A stretch of DNA of 52,784 nt from Bacillota bacterium (GTDB lineage: Bacteria > Bacillota > Sulfobacillia > JAJZYS01 > JAILZS01). Under the pieces are notes generated by a model. That model was not told where the DNA came from. It worked only from the letters and a program-made list of their open reading frames with translations, and ran no database searches. Where the stretch lies: the NCBI GenBank assembly GCA_023512375.1, contig JAILZS010000015.1, positions 1 to 52,784 on the forward strand, read 5' to 3'. Shown piece after piece: positions 10,963 through 19,636 of the stretch. Within the stretch, counting starts at the first letter, position 1, and every line of letters begins with the position of its first letter. The position numbers were made by a program, and so were the translations under genes.

Positions 10963-11805
10963 TTACCCCGTGCCCCGGCCCCCGCCCCTTCGCATCACCG
11001 CTCGGCCCGCCACCTCCGGGTCGACCGCCGGCTCCAGGCGCACCCAGCGCACGAACGCCGCCGCGAACAGGGCGCCGTACACGACCATGGTGAACAGATT
11101 CATGACGATGCCGCCCAACTCCTGGTCCACGGCCGGGCCAAGCGAGGGGACGGCGCGCGGGGCGTGCGCGTAAGGGGTGTAGAGCGGGAGGCGGCCCAGG
11201 GTGACGAAGGCGAACACGCCCAACATGAGCGTCCCATCCGCCAGCACGTACGCCATCTGGCCTGCCGGGTGGAGGCGTTCCTCCGGCAGAGGGCAAACGA
11301 GCGGCCACCACATGCACACCGCCGCCGCCACCAGCGTCGCGTGCTCGAGAAAGTGGATTCCCTCGCTGCGCAGGGCGGCGTCGAACAGGCCGGGGAAGTG
11401 CCAAAAGGAGAAGACGGCGTTGAACAGCACGAGCGCTGTCCAAGGACGGGTCACCGCGCGCACGACGACCGCCAGGGGGCGCCAGGCGATCAGGGCCCGC
11501 AGCGCCCAGGCTGGCGTCGCCGCCAGAGCGAGCGGGACGCTCACCATGGTGAGCAACATGTGCTGGACCATGTGAGCGCTGAAGAGGTAGTCGTCTCCTA
11601 GGGCGTCCAGGGGGCTGCCGACGGCCGCGTACAGGGCGGCGAAGGCGGTCCAGCCCAAGGCCAGCCGGACCGGCCACGCCCGCCCTTCTCCTTCCCGCCG
11701 CACGAGCACGAGCGCCGTGAAGGCCAGGGCCGTGACCGCTGTTCCCACCAGGATGTCCGGTTCCCACAAGGCCTGAAACCCCAGGCGCCAGAACCACGCC
11801 GCCAC
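10963..11805 (-). CDS. ctaG: Cytochrome c oxidase assembly factor CtaG (caa3_CtaG)
   Basis: This 280-residue protein has about seven membrane helices. Conserved histidines occur in FSAHMVQHMLL, FWHFPGLFD and FLEHATL, the pattern of caa3_CtaG proteins that help load copper into the CuB site. It lies directly downstream of ctaF in the oxidase operon. The C-terminus is short, polar and Arg/Gly-rich. Confidence 0.93.
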   Translation of the reverse strand: MAAWFWRLGFQALWEPDILVGTAVTALAFTALVLVRREGEGRAWPVRLALGWTAFAALYAAVGSPLDALGDDYLFSAHMVQHMLLTMVSVPLALAATPAWALRALIAWRPLAVVVRAVTRPWTALVLFNAVFSFWHFPGLFDAALRSEGIHFLEHATLVAAAVCMWWPLVCPLPEERLHPAGQMAYVLADGTLMLGVFAFVTLGRLPLYTPYAHAPRAVPSLGPAVDQELGGIVMNLFTMVVYGALFAAAFVRWVRLEPAVDPEVAGRAVMRRGGGRGTG

Positions 11806-11838
11806 GCCTCCACCCCTTCCGGGCGGGCGGCGCGGTCG

Positions 11839-12549
11839 TCACCGCACCTTCAGGAGGTACGCCACCACCGCCTGTACCTGTGTGGGGGTGAGCCCGAGGT
11901 TGGGCATCTTCGCCTGGGGCCACACCGCCTGCGGGTTTGCGATCCACCGCGCCAGCCACGCCTGTTGGGTAGGTTGCCCACCCGGCACCATGCCCGGCAC
12001 GGTCTGGCCCGAAAGCACCTTATCGAGGTCGGGGCCGATGCTCTGCCCCTTGCCGCCGATCACGTGGCAGGCCTGGCACTGGGCGGTCACGATCTGCTGC
12101 CCCATCGACACGAGCTGGGACGGGCTGGGCGGGCCGCCCCCCTTTCCCGTCGACGTGCCGACGTGCGCCGTCCCGCCCGCGCTCTGGCCGGTGAGGCCGG
12201 TCTGACGGGCGGCCACCGCCGCCGAGGGGGGCGGGGAGCTGAACGACTCCACCACCCCGAAGACGCCTACGCCGATGATGACAGCCATCGCCACCCCGAA
12301 CCCGAAGAAGAGGCTGTACAGGCGCCGCCCGAGATTGAGGTGCATGAACAGCAGGGTTTGCAGGGCCACTTGGAACGCCGCCAGGAGGAGGACGATCGGC
12401 AACAGGTAGGGGCGGAGCGGCACGCTCGACCATACCAGGGCGAAGGCGATGACCGTGAGGACGACCGACAGGCCGCCCACCGTGAGGTACATCGCCAGGG
12501 AGCCGGCCGCGTGCCGATCGGGCCTCGGGTCGCCGTGGACCTCGTCCAT
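11839..12549 (-). CDS. ctaF: Oxidase subunit IV (CtaF) fused to a c-type cytochrome domain
   Basis: Residues 18-100 form three membrane helices with FMHLNLGRR, typical of prokaryotic COX4/CtaF (normally about 110 residues). A Ser/Gly/Pro-rich linker (about 101-145) leads to a cytochrome c domain with C158-Q-A-C-H162, GPDL, and a probable axial Met at 215 in KMPNLGL. The heme domain should face outside. Its last 30 residues resemble the end of CtaC (MPNL-x-L-T/S-P-x-QV-x-A-x-VAYL). The fusion would give the complex a second covalently attached cytochrome c. The frame is continuous, with no sign of an error joining two genes. Confidence 0.9.
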   Translation of the reverse strand: MDEVHGDPRPDRHAAGSLAMYLTVGGLSVVLTVIAFALVWSSVPLRPYLLPIVLLLAAFQVALQTLLFMHLNLGRRLYSLFFGFGVAMAVIIGVGVFGVVESFSSPPPSAAVAARQTGLTGQSAGGTAHVGTSTGKGGGPPSPSQLVSMGQQIVTAQCQACHVIGGKGQSIGPDLDKVLSGQTVPGMVPGGQPTQQAWLARWIANPQAVWPQAKMPNLGLTPTQVQAVVAYLLKVR

Positions 12550-12555
12550 GCCTGC

Positions 12556-13173
12556 CTAGACCGCCTTTCCCAGGAGGTAGACGACGGAGAAGATGACCAC
12601 CCAGACGACGTCGACGAAGTGCCAGTACAGTCCCATGACCCCCACCTTGGTCACGCTCTCCTCGGGGAACTGGGGCTTGAACGAGTACGCCAGGAGAGAG
12701 CTGATCCAGAACACCCCGAACGTCACGTGCATGGCGTGGAAGCCCACCAGGGTGTAGAAGGCGGAGCCGAAGGGGCTTACCTGGAGCGTGAGTCCCTTGG
12801 CCCAGAAGCCCGCGAACTCGTAGGCCGTCTCCAAGAGGAAGACGAGGCCCAGGGCGATGGTGACGACGAGCCAGCCGCGCATGGCCGACAGGCGGCCGCG
12901 CACCACCTGGTAGTAGGCCAGGACCATGGTGAGGCTGGACAGGAGCAGGGCGATGGTGCCCACGAACGTGAGCCTGAGGTCGAAGATGGTGCGCGGCGCG
13001 GGTCCGCCGTTGGTCTGGGTATGGAGCAGGATGTAGGTGCCGATGAGGGAGGCGAAGAGGATGCTTTCCGCTGAGAGGAAGATCCAGAACCCCAGGGTGG
13101 CGTTGTCCACCCCCGGAAACGCGGCGTGCGCCTTCGACGCCGCCCCTCCCTCCGCCTCGATCGCCTGCGCCAT
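12556..13173 (-). CDS. ctaE: Cytochrome c oxidase subunit III (CtaE)
   Basis: This 205-residue integral membrane protein has five predicted helices and conserved segments GFWIFLSAESILFASLIGTY, GFHAMHVTFGVFW and YWHFVDVVWV. The short five-helix form is typical of caa3 oxidases. It starts at ATG 13173, 1 nt after the ctaD stop, with a GAGGGG ribosome site. Upstream in-frame sequence belongs to ctaD. Confidence 0.95.
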   Translation of the reverse strand: MAQAIEAEGGAASKAHAAFPGVDNATLGFWIFLSAESILFASLIGTYILLHTQTNGGPAPRTIFDLRLTFVGTIALLLSSLTMVLAYYQVVRGRLSAMRGWLVVTIALGLVFLLETAYEFAGFWAKGLTLQVSPFGSAFYTLVGFHAMHVTFGVFWISSLLAYSFKPQFPEESVTKVGVMGLYWHFVDVVWVVIFSVVYLLGKAV

Positions 13174-13174
13174 G

Positions 13175-15082
13175 CTAGTGCGCCCCTCCCTGCGCGGCCA
13201 GCTCCCCCGGTTCGGAAAGGACGCGCATGAACTCACCCGGGTCGGGCGTGAACATGGACCGGTGGATGGCGTACACCGCCACGGCCCCCGCCGCGACCGC
13301 CGCCCACACGCTGCGGTACAGCATGGCGTAGCCGAGCGCCAGCACGGACGCCGCCAAGAGCGCCGGTAGGGCGGTGGGCCGCGGCATGTGCACCGTACCC
13401 GGCGGCGCATGCCCATCGTGCGCCGCCGGGGCGGGGAGCATGCGCCCGTCGCCGTGCGTCTTCTCGACCCACAGGGCGTCGCGTCCCCGGACGAGCGGGA
13501 TGTCGGCGAAGTTGTACGGCGGCACCGGCGACGGGATGGCCCACTCGAGGGTGCGCGCGTCCCACGGGTCGGCGGAGGCTACTCGCCCCGCCACCGCGCT
13601 CACCACCACGTTGATGGCGAGGAGCAGCACCCCCACCCCGAGGATGAACGCTCCCACCGTGGACACCTCGTTCCACGTCGTGAACCCGAGGCCGGGCGCG
13701 TAGGTGTAGATGCGCCGCGGCATGCCGATGAGTCCGAGGAAGTGCATGGGGAAGAACGTGACGTTGAACCCCACCACGGTGAACCAGAACGACCACTTGC
13801 CCAGCCGTTCGCTCATGAGGCGGCCGCAGATCTTGGGGAACCAGTAGTACAGGCCGGCAATGATACCGAACAGAGAGCCGCCGATCATCACGTAGTGGAA
13901 ATGGGCCACCACGAAGTAGCTGTTGTTGAACTGAAGGTCGGCCGGCGCCATGGCGAGCATGACGCCGCTCATGCCGCCCACGGTAAAGGTGAGGATGAAC
14001 GCCACCACCCACCACATCGGCATCGCGAAGCGGACGTGCCCTCCCCACATGGTGGCCAGCCAGTTGAAGATCTTCACGCCTGTGGGCACCGCGATGATCA
14101 TGGACGTGAGGGCGAAGATGGAGTTCACCCACGGGCCGAACCCAAGGGTGAACATGTGGTGCACCCATACCATGAAGGAGAGGAAACCGATGGCCACGGT
14201 GGCCAGCACCATCGTGCTGTAGCCGAACAGAGGCTTGCGCGAGAACGTGGCCACCACCTCCGACACGATGCCGAAGGTGGGAAGGATGAGGATGTACACC
14301 TCCGGATGCCCGAACACCCAGAACAGATTCGACCACAGGAGCGGCTGCCCGCCGGCCGCGGTGGCGAAGAACTGGGTGCCGAGGATGCGGTCGAACATGA
14401 GCAGGAACAGGTTCACCGTCAGGGGCGGAAAGGCGAGGATGATGAGGACCGACGTGACCAAGACCGTCCAGACGAACAGCGGCATGCGCATGAGGCTCAT
14501 GCCGGGTGCCCGCAGGTTGAGGATGGTGACCAGGAAGTTGACCCCCGTCATCAGCGTGCCGATGCCCGCGATCTGCAGGCCGATGGCGTAGAAGTCGATG
14601 CCCGGTCCAGGGTTGTATGTGGACGTGTTGATGGGGGCGTAGTTGAACCATCCGGCGTCGGGAGCGCCGCCCAGAAACCAGCTCGAGTTGAGGAACAGCG
14701 CACCCGCCAGGAAGAGCCAGAAGCTCAAGGCGTTGAGGCGCGGGTAGGCCACATCGCGGGCACCGATCATGAGCGGCACCACGGCGTTGAAGAAGCCGAT
14801 GAACAGCGGCATGACGGCGAGGAAGATCATCGTCGTGCCGTGCATGGTGAACAGCTGGTTGAAGAGTTCGGCGCTCACGAAGTGGCCGTTGGGCGCGAAC
14901 AGCTGCACGCGCATGAGCAGGGCCTCGATCCCCGCCATGAGGAAGAACAGCCCCGATGCCATGAAGTAGAGATGGGCGATGCGCTTGTGGTCGACGACCG
15001 AGATCCACGACCATAGACCCCGCCCCGCCTCGGTCGGCTCGACCACCGTCGGCGCGTTCAGCGCCCGCGAGATGGCTGCCAT
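13175..15082 (-). CDS. ctaD: Cytochrome c oxidase subunit I (CtaD)
   Basis: This is the catalytic heme-copper subunit reducing O2 to water and pumping protons. Heme ligand H81 lies in TMHGT. The A1-type motif GHPEVY (H259, E261, Y263) gives a CuB ligand, the D-channel Glu and the crosslinked Tyr. H308-H309 complete CuB. K337 lies in the K-channel segment, and H394/H396 in VAHFHYV bind the hemes. After about residue 560 there is an extra tail with two hydrophobic segments and a soluble end, as in long CtaD proteins of caa3 oxidases. 635 residues. Confidence 0.98.
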   Translation of the reverse strand: MAAISRALNAPTVVEPTEAGRGLWSWISVVDHKRIAHLYFMASGLFFLMAGIEALLMRVQLFAPNGHFVSAELFNQLFTMHGTTMIFLAVMPLFIGFFNAVVPLMIGARDVAYPRLNALSFWLFLAGALFLNSSWFLGGAPDAGWFNYAPINTSTYNPGPGIDFYAIGLQIAGIGTLMTGVNFLVTILNLRAPGMSLMRMPLFVWTVLVTSVLIILAFPPLTVNLFLLMFDRILGTQFFATAAGGQPLLWSNLFWVFGHPEVYILILPTFGIVSEVVATFSRKPLFGYSTMVLATVAIGFLSFMVWVHHMFTLGFGPWVNSIFALTSMIIAVPTGVKIFNWLATMWGGHVRFAMPMWWVVAFILTFTVGGMSGVMLAMAPADLQFNNSYFVVAHFHYVMIGGSLFGIIAGLYYWFPKICGRLMSERLGKWSFWFTVVGFNVTFFPMHFLGLIGMPRRIYTYAPGLGFTTWNEVSTVGAFILGVGVLLLAINVVVSAVAGRVASADPWDARTLEWAIPSPVPPYNFADIPLVRGRDALWVEKTHGDGRMLPAPAAHDGHAPPGTVHMPRPTALPALLAASVLALGYAMLYRSVWAAVAAGAVAVYAIHRSMFTPDPGEFMRVLSEPGELAAQGGAH

Positions 15083-15131
15083 CGGATCCCCCCTGCCTTG
15101 TGGACGCCGCTCCTTTGCCGGAGTCGCGCCC

Positions 15132-16154
15132 CTAGTGGAGACTCTCGAGGTAGGCCACGAGGGCCCGCACCTGGCTGGGGCTCAGGTGCAGGTTCGGCAT
15201 GAGCGCCCCCGGCTTCACCCCCGGGGGGTTGCGCAGCCAGGCGGCTAGGTTGGCGGGCGTGTTGCGCAGGATGTTGCCCGCGATCATGGGCCGCTGGGCC
15301 AGGTTCGTCAGGTTGGGTCCGACCACCCCCTGGTATGGGGTGCCGGCGATGGCGTGGCATGCGAAGCAGCCCGCCGTCTTGAAGTCCAGGTACCCCTGTC
15401 GAGCCAGCCCCGAGGCCGGCACGCTGCTCGGGTGCTTCATCGACTGCACCCAGGCCTGGAACTGGGCGGGCGTCTGGGCCTCCACCACGAGGCGCATGTC
15501 GGCATGGCCGGTGCCGCAGAACTCGGCGCACTGGCCGGTGTACACCCCGGGACGGTCGGCCTCGATCCACATGTAGTTCGTGCGCCCTGGTACGAGATCG
15601 GTCTTGCCGCCCAGACGCGGCACCCAGAAGGCGTGCATGACGTCCTTCGACGTGAGCTCCAGGTCGACCTTCTCCCCCACCGGGATGTGGAGGTCGTTGG
15701 CCGTCGTGATGCCGAGGCTGGGATACGTGTAGGCCCACCAGTACTGGTGGCCGGTCACCTGCACCACGAGCGCCCGGCTTGAGGGGGCGAGGCGGGCGAG
15801 GGTGAACGAGCCCGCCACCGTGACCACGCCCAAGATGGCCAGGAGGAGGATGGGCACGATGGTCCACACGACTTCCAGGGCGGTGTTGCCCTCCACCTGC
15901 GGCGGCAGCTCCCGCTCCTGCCCCCGGCGCTCGCGGAACCGGATCACCGCCACCACCAGGACGCCGGCCACCACGAGGAAGATGGCGGCCATGATCCAGA
16001 AGCTCAGGTACATGTAAGACAGCTGCATCTGGGCCACCGGGCCGGCCGGGTTCAGGACGGACTCGGGTGCCGCTGCGCACCCCGTCAGGGCGAAGGCCGA
16101 CAGGAGAGCCAAGGCGGCCCACCGTCGCCCCCGCAACCATCGCCGAAAGGCCAA
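15132..16154 (-). CDS. ctaC: Cytochrome c oxidase subunit II with fused cytochrome c (CtaC)
   Basis: A lipoprotein signal ends at LTGC (Cys 26). Two membrane helices (about 46-72 and 93-118) precede a cupredoxin domain whose CuA ligands are H174, C209, C213, H217 and M220. A C-terminal cytochrome c domain has C263-F-A-C-H267 and a likely Met ligand at 319. This is a caa3-type subunit II. The TTG at 16154 was chosen because it directly precedes the signal peptide; the frame stays open to 16280, but that part contains a strong hairpin and a promoter-like element. The lgt gene nearby could lipidate this protein. Confidence 0.94.
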   Translation of the reverse strand: MAFRRWLRGRRWAALALLSAFALTGCAAAPESVLNPAGPVAQMQLSYMYLSFWIMAAIFLVVAGVLVVAVIRFRERRGQERELPPQVEGNTALEVVWTIVPILLLAILGVVTVAGSFTLARLAPSSRALVVQVTGHQYWWAYTYPSLGITTANDLHIPVGEKVDLELTSKDVMHAFWVPRLGGKTDLVPGRTNYMWIEADRPGVYTGQCAEFCGTGHADMRLVVEAQTPAQFQAWVQSMKHPSSVPASGLARQGYLDFKTAGCFACHAIAGTPYQGVVGPNLTNLAQRPMIAGNILRNTPANLAAWLRNPPGVKPGALMPNLHLSPSQVRALVAYLESLH

Positions 16155-16181
16155 GCGGATACGCCCCCGATTGCGTTGGTG

Positions 16182-16201
16182 GCACGGCCCTGGGGCCGTG
16201 C
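16182..16201 (-). promoter_or_regulatory. Hairpin in the ctaC 5' leader
   Basis: GCACGGCCCTGGGGCCGTGC has 9-bp perfect arms and a 2-nt loop. It lies about 28 nt before the ctaC start and 85-105 nt after the predicted transcription start. No T-run follows, so it is more likely an RNA structure or operator than a terminator. Confidence 0.4.
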
Positions 16202-16292
16202 GGCGGGACCGGCTACAGTACCCTAGTCTACCACCGGCGTTCGGATCCACCGTGCCCCGCCATCTTGGGAAGGTTGTCACATACCCGCCCGT

Positions 16293-16321
16293 ATTCTACC
16301 GGTCCCGGCCCTGATCCGAAA
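16293..16321 (-). promoter_or_regulatory. Candidate promoter of the cta operon
   Basis: On the minus strand, TAGAAT (16293-16298) is preceded at 17 nt by a weak TTTCGG (16316-16321). It lies between the MFS stop and ctaC. The -10 is good and the -35 poor. Confidence 0.4.
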
Positions 16322-16336
16322 GGGCCCTACGCACCT

Positions 16337-16356
16337 GGTCCGAACGCCCCCGGACC
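16337..16356 (-). terminator. Candidate terminator of the ctaA-MFS unit
   Basis: A hairpin with 6-bp arms (16337-16342 and 16351-16356, GGTCCG/CGGACC) sits immediately after the MFS stop codon. There is no clear U-tract, so it is a weak call. Confidence 0.3.
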
Positions 16357-17718
16357 TCAGGCCCGGGCGACCGCACGCGACCTCGTGGCCGGCAGGCGGA
16401 CGCGCGCGAACAGCACTACCCCCAAGGCGGAGGCCAGGGCGACGGCGCCGAACATGCCGGAAAAGCCGTGGTAGCGGGCCGCCAGGGTGAGGAGCACCGG
16501 CCCCGCCGCCAGCCCTACGGAGCGGAAGACGGCCACGAGGGAGAGCGCTTCGCCCGCCTGTTCGTCGGCATACATGGCGATGGCGATGCGGTTGATCGGC
16601 GCCCCCATGGTGAAGGCGGTGGCGAGGCCGAACGCCACCATCGCCAACACGAACACGGGCATCGTCACCCGCCCCAGCGCGAGGAGAAGGCCGCCCACGA
16701 CCCCCGCCCCCAGCCCGATGAGGAGGACCCGACGGGCGCCCACGCGGTCGACCAGGACCCCCCCCACCCCGGCCAGGACGGCGCCGGACAGAGCCGCCGG
16801 CATGAGGGCCACGCCGGATGCGAGGACGCCCAGGCCGAGCTCGCGCTGGGCTAGGGCGGGCACGAAGACGGCCGCCGACATGTTGAGGCCGATGAGCGCC
16901 GCCCCGGCCATGAGCAGAGCGCCCGACGCACGGGCGAAGGGGGTCGGGTCCACGAACGGGACGGGGGCAGTGCGCTGGCGCCAGGCGAAGGCCACGGCGG
17001 CGGCCGCGGCGGCGAGGGCGCATCCCGCGCGCGCCGCGCCGCCCGCCGCCAGCGCCAGGAGGACGCCCCCCAGGAGGGTGGCGAAGGCCAGCCCGCCCCA
17101 GACGTCGGGCATGGGGCGTGTGGAGACGGCCGTGGCGGGGAGCCGCACAGTCGCAACCAGGGTGGCGGCGCTGAATGCGGCGGTGAACCAGAATACGGAG
17201 GGCCAGCCGAAGAACTGGGTGAGCGCGCCGCCCACGTTGGGCCCGACGATGCTGGCCAGGCCGAATACGGCGCCGAACAGGCCGAGGGCGAGGCCGCGTC
17301 GCTCGGGCGGGAAGGCCTGCACGCCCTGCGCCTGGGCGTTGGGGTAGACCACCCCCGCCCCCGCCCCCTGCACCACCCGTGCCAGCACGAACACGGCGAA
17401 GTTGGGGGCGAGCGCCGCCAACAGCGAGGCCGCCCCGAACAGTCCCAGCCCGACGCGGTAGGTGCCGCGCCGCCCCACCCGGTCGCCCACCGCCCCCGCC
17501 AGAACCGTGGAGGCCGCGTAGGCCACTGTGTACGCCGTCACCGTCCAGGCCGTCCAGGCCAGGGTGGTGTGGAAGGAACGAGCGATGACGGGAAGGGCCG
17601 GGGCCAGGACGTTCACGTCCAGCGCGCCCACGAACACCCCCATGAGGTACACGGCGAGGCCCCCGCCCATGGCCGGCGCCACGGCGCCCGCGGGGGCGGC
17701 GCGGCGGCGGGCCCTCAC
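16357..17718 (-). CDS. Major facilitator superfamily transporter
   Basis: This is a 12-14-helix drug/solute antiporter of about 453 residues. The A-like motif GDRVGRRGTYRVGL lies after helix 2 and LARVVQGAGAGVVYPNAQ in helix 4. A second-half repeat contains VDRVGARRVLL. The substrate cannot be read. The GTG at 17718 overlaps the ctaA stop (GTGA) and has GGAGGGG 4 nt upstream; an ATG at 17670 (MGGGLAVYL) is a reasonable alternative. Translational coupling to ctaA is notable but may not mean shared function. Confidence 0.88.
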   Translation of the reverse strand: MRARRRAAPAGAVAPAMGGGLAVYLMGVFVGALDVNVLAPALPVIARSFHTTLAWTAWTVTAYTVAYAASTVLAGAVGDRVGRRGTYRVGLGLFGAASLLAALAPNFAVFVLARVVQGAGAGVVYPNAQAQGVQAFPPERRGLALGLFGAVFGLASIVGPNVGGALTQFFGWPSVFWFTAAFSAATLVATVRLPATAVSTRPMPDVWGGLAFATLLGGVLLALAAGGAARAGCALAAAAAAVAFAWRQRTAPVPFVDPTPFARASGALLMAGAALIGLNMSAAVFVPALAQRELGLGVLASGVALMPAALSGAVLAGVGGVLVDRVGARRVLLIGLGAGVVGGLLLALGRVTMPVFVLAMVAFGLATAFTMGAPINRIAIAMYADEQAGEALSLVAVFRSVGLAAGPVLLTLAARYHGFSGMFGAVALASALGVVLFARVRLPATRSRAVARA

Positions 17719-18698
17719 CGCCCCTCCGCCCCCCGCGGCGCAGCGGCGGCGCGGGCGGGCAGGGAGAAGGCGCACAGGTAGGCCATGGTGCCGAACAGGA
17801 GGGTCATGAGAGCCACGTGCACCATGGTGGACACGAGACTGACGCCTGACAGGGCGACGTAGGCCCCCGTGCCGGCCATGAGCACGCTCAGTCCGAACAC
17901 CGCGTGCGCCCCCCGGTACAGGTCGGGACGCAGGCCGCGCAGGGGGCGGGCCATGCGGACCAACCCGGCGTACACCCCGAGCGCCCCCAAGGCCACCAGG
18001 CGGTGCACGTAGTCGACGGCCACCGGGACGCTCCAATGGGCGGGGACCACGCCCCCCTGGCACAGGGGCCAGCCGCCGCACGCCGGGCCCGCATCCATCT
18101 GGGCCACGAGCGCCCCCAGGTAGACGACGGCGTACGTGAACGCCAGCACCCACCACAGGCGGCGACGCCACCCCTCCATGGACGGGGATTCGTCCCCCTG
18201 CGGCGGCGCCGCGCCCGGCCGCCACAGGGCCGCGGCGAGGGCGGCGACGGCCCCGAAGGACGTCAGCGCGATGCCCAGGTGCAACGCCACCACGGCCGCC
18301 GGCTCGGGCGACAGCACCGCCAGAGCCCCCACCGCGGATTCGACCACGAGGAAGCCCAGACCGATCGCCGCCAGGGCGCGGGCGACGGCGCTATTTCGCG
18401 CCTCCAGCCAGGCCCAGACGGCCAGTGCCGCCACCAGCACGCCGACGAAGGCGCTCACGACCCGGTGCGTCCACTCGATCACCGAGGTGAGGGTGGGCGC
18501 GGGGAAGAAGCGGCCGTCGCACAGCGGGAAGGAACGGCCGCAGCCGAGGGCGGAGTTCGTGGCCGTGTCGAGGAAGCCCAACACCACCACCGCGTAGAGT
18601 CCGACCAGGGTGAGCACGGCGAACCAGCGCAAGGCCGCGCTGGGACGGCGGACGGGACGCGCCGTGGCCCCTCGGCCGAGGGCCGTTGCGTACGACAA
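17715..18698 (-). CDS. ctaA: Heme A synthase (CtaA)
   Basis: This enzyme oxidises heme O to heme A for the oxidase. About 327 residues and eight helices in two homologous halves. Heme-ligand histidines lie in IEWTHRVVSAF, VALHLGIAL, VDYVHRLVALG and TMVHVALMT. Extracellular cysteine pairs lie in GCGRSFPLC and ACGGWPLC. It starts at TTG 18698 with a strong GGAGGTG site 5 nt upstream. No ctaB (heme O synthase) is present in the window. Confidence 0.95.
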   Translation of the reverse strand: MSYATALGRGATARPVRRPSAALRWFAVLTLVGLYAVVVLGFLDTATNSALGCGRSFPLCDGRFFPAPTLTSVIEWTHRVVSAFVGVLVAALAVWAWLEARNSAVARALAAIGLGFLVVESAVGALAVLSPEPAAVVALHLGIALTSFGAVAALAAALWRPGAAPPQGDESPSMEGWRRRLWWVLAFTYAVVYLGALVAQMDAGPACGGWPLCQGGVVPAHWSVPVAVDYVHRLVALGALGVYAGLVRMARPLRGLRPDLYRGAHAVFGLSVLMAGTGAYVALSGVSLVSTMVHVALMTLLFGTMAYLCAFSLPARAAAAPRGAEGR

Positions 18699-18719
18699 GG
18701 CCGCACCTCCTGAGAGGAG

Positions 18720-18725
18720 ATTATA
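18720..18725 (-). promoter_or_regulatory. -10 element in front of ctaA
   Basis: A perfect TATAAT on the minus strand lies 22 nt before the ctaA start, giving a very short leader that begins close to the GGAGGTG ribosome site. No convincing -35 is seen at 16-18 nt; a regulator may assist. Confidence 0.5.
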
Positions 18726-18745
18726 CGGCCAGCCCGGGCGATGGG

Positions 18746-18776
18746 TTGTCCCCAGGTGTGGAAAACCTGTGATTAC
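18746..18776. promoter_or_regulatory. Three DnaA-box-like 9-mers at 11-bp steps
   Basis: TTGTCCCCA (18746-18754), TGTGGAAAA (18757-18765, reverse of TTTTCCACA) and the degenerate TGTGATTAC (18768-18776) lie exactly 11 bp apart between lgt and ctaA. A short hairpin CAGGT/ACCTG in the same place is an alternative reading as a weak lgt terminator. Confidence 0.3.
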
Positions 18777-19600
18777 CTGGCATGCTCTGGCAATGGCTGA
18801 AGGCCCTCGGCCCCCTGCGCGGCCGCCCCTCCTGCGCGGCTCTCCCGCCGCACAAGCGCCCGCCGCCACAGGGGCAGGACGACGGCCAGCACCACCGGCG
18901 AGGCCAGTTGGGTGAGGGTGGTGAAGCCGACGCCGAGGACCGGGTTCACGTAATGCACGAGGTACAAGGGGTTGTCGCGTACGCTCTCCTCGAACACGGC
19001 CCGCAGGAGGGTGTGGTAGAAGAGGAAGGACCACCACTGGTCGCCCGCCGGCAAATCGGAGCGCTCGCGCGCGAAGTAGCGCACAAGGAGCGCCGCCCCG
19101 ATGGCGGCGCCCACCAGCTGGGCGGGCCAGCGCCCGAAGGCGAAGGCCGTCATCCTCCCCAGTACCTCGTGGTTGAAGATATTGCCGATGCGCACCACGG
19201 CGTAGCCGAAGGCGACGCCCGGCACGGCCAGGTCGAGGAGGGGGTTGAGCCGCATGGGGTGCCGGCGCGCGTACAGGGCGGCCCCTCCCAACCCTCCCGC
19301 CAGCGCGCCGTGCCAGGAGAGCCCCCCCTGGTAGACGCGCAGGATCTGGAGGGGATCGCGCACCACCCACAGGGGGTCGTTGGCCAGGACGAACATGAGG
19401 CGGGCGCCCACGATGCCGCCCACCAGCGCCCACAGGGCAAGGTCAAAGACGCGCTCGTCCTCCCCCAGCCGGCGCCGTTCGGCCTCGCGCACGAAGTAGG
19501 CGCCGCCCGCGAGGATGCTCAGGGCCATGAACAGGCTGTACCAGTGGACGCGCAGGGGACCTAGCACGAACGCGTATGGGCTCAGTTGCGGTAGGTACAC
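18773..19600 (-). CDS. lgt: Prolipoprotein diacylglyceryl transferase
   Basis: This membrane enzyme moves diacylglycerol from phosphatidylglycerol to the lipobox cysteine of prolipoproteins. Signature segments are YQGGLSWHGALAGG and RIGNIFNHEVLG, and the N-terminus (HWYSLFMALSILAG) is typical. 275 residues with about seven helices. Possible local clients are CtaC (lipobox LTGC) and other secreted proteins. It ends with TAA at 18773, just inside the DnaA-box-like cluster. Confidence 0.95.
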   Translation of the reverse strand: MYLPQLSPYAFVLGPLRVHWYSLFMALSILAGGAYFVREAERRRLGEDERVFDLALWALVGGIVGARLMFVLANDPLWVVRDPLQILRVYQGGLSWHGALAGGLGGAALYARRHPMRLNPLLDLAVPGVAFGYAVVRIGNIFNHEVLGRMTAFAFGRWPAQLVGAAIGAALLVRYFARERSDLPAGDQWWSFLFYHTLLRAVFEESVRDNPLYLVHYVNPVLGVGFTTLTQLASPVVLAVVLPLWRRALVRRESRAGGAAAQGAEGLQPLPEHAR

Positions 19601-19636
19601 GACGCTCTGCCTCCCGCGCGCGCCGGCGGGCCGGTC

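Noticed and set aside
13233-15014. Long second frame inside ctaD
   Set aside because: Shadow frame of a strong CtaD gene, His/Arg/Gly-rich.
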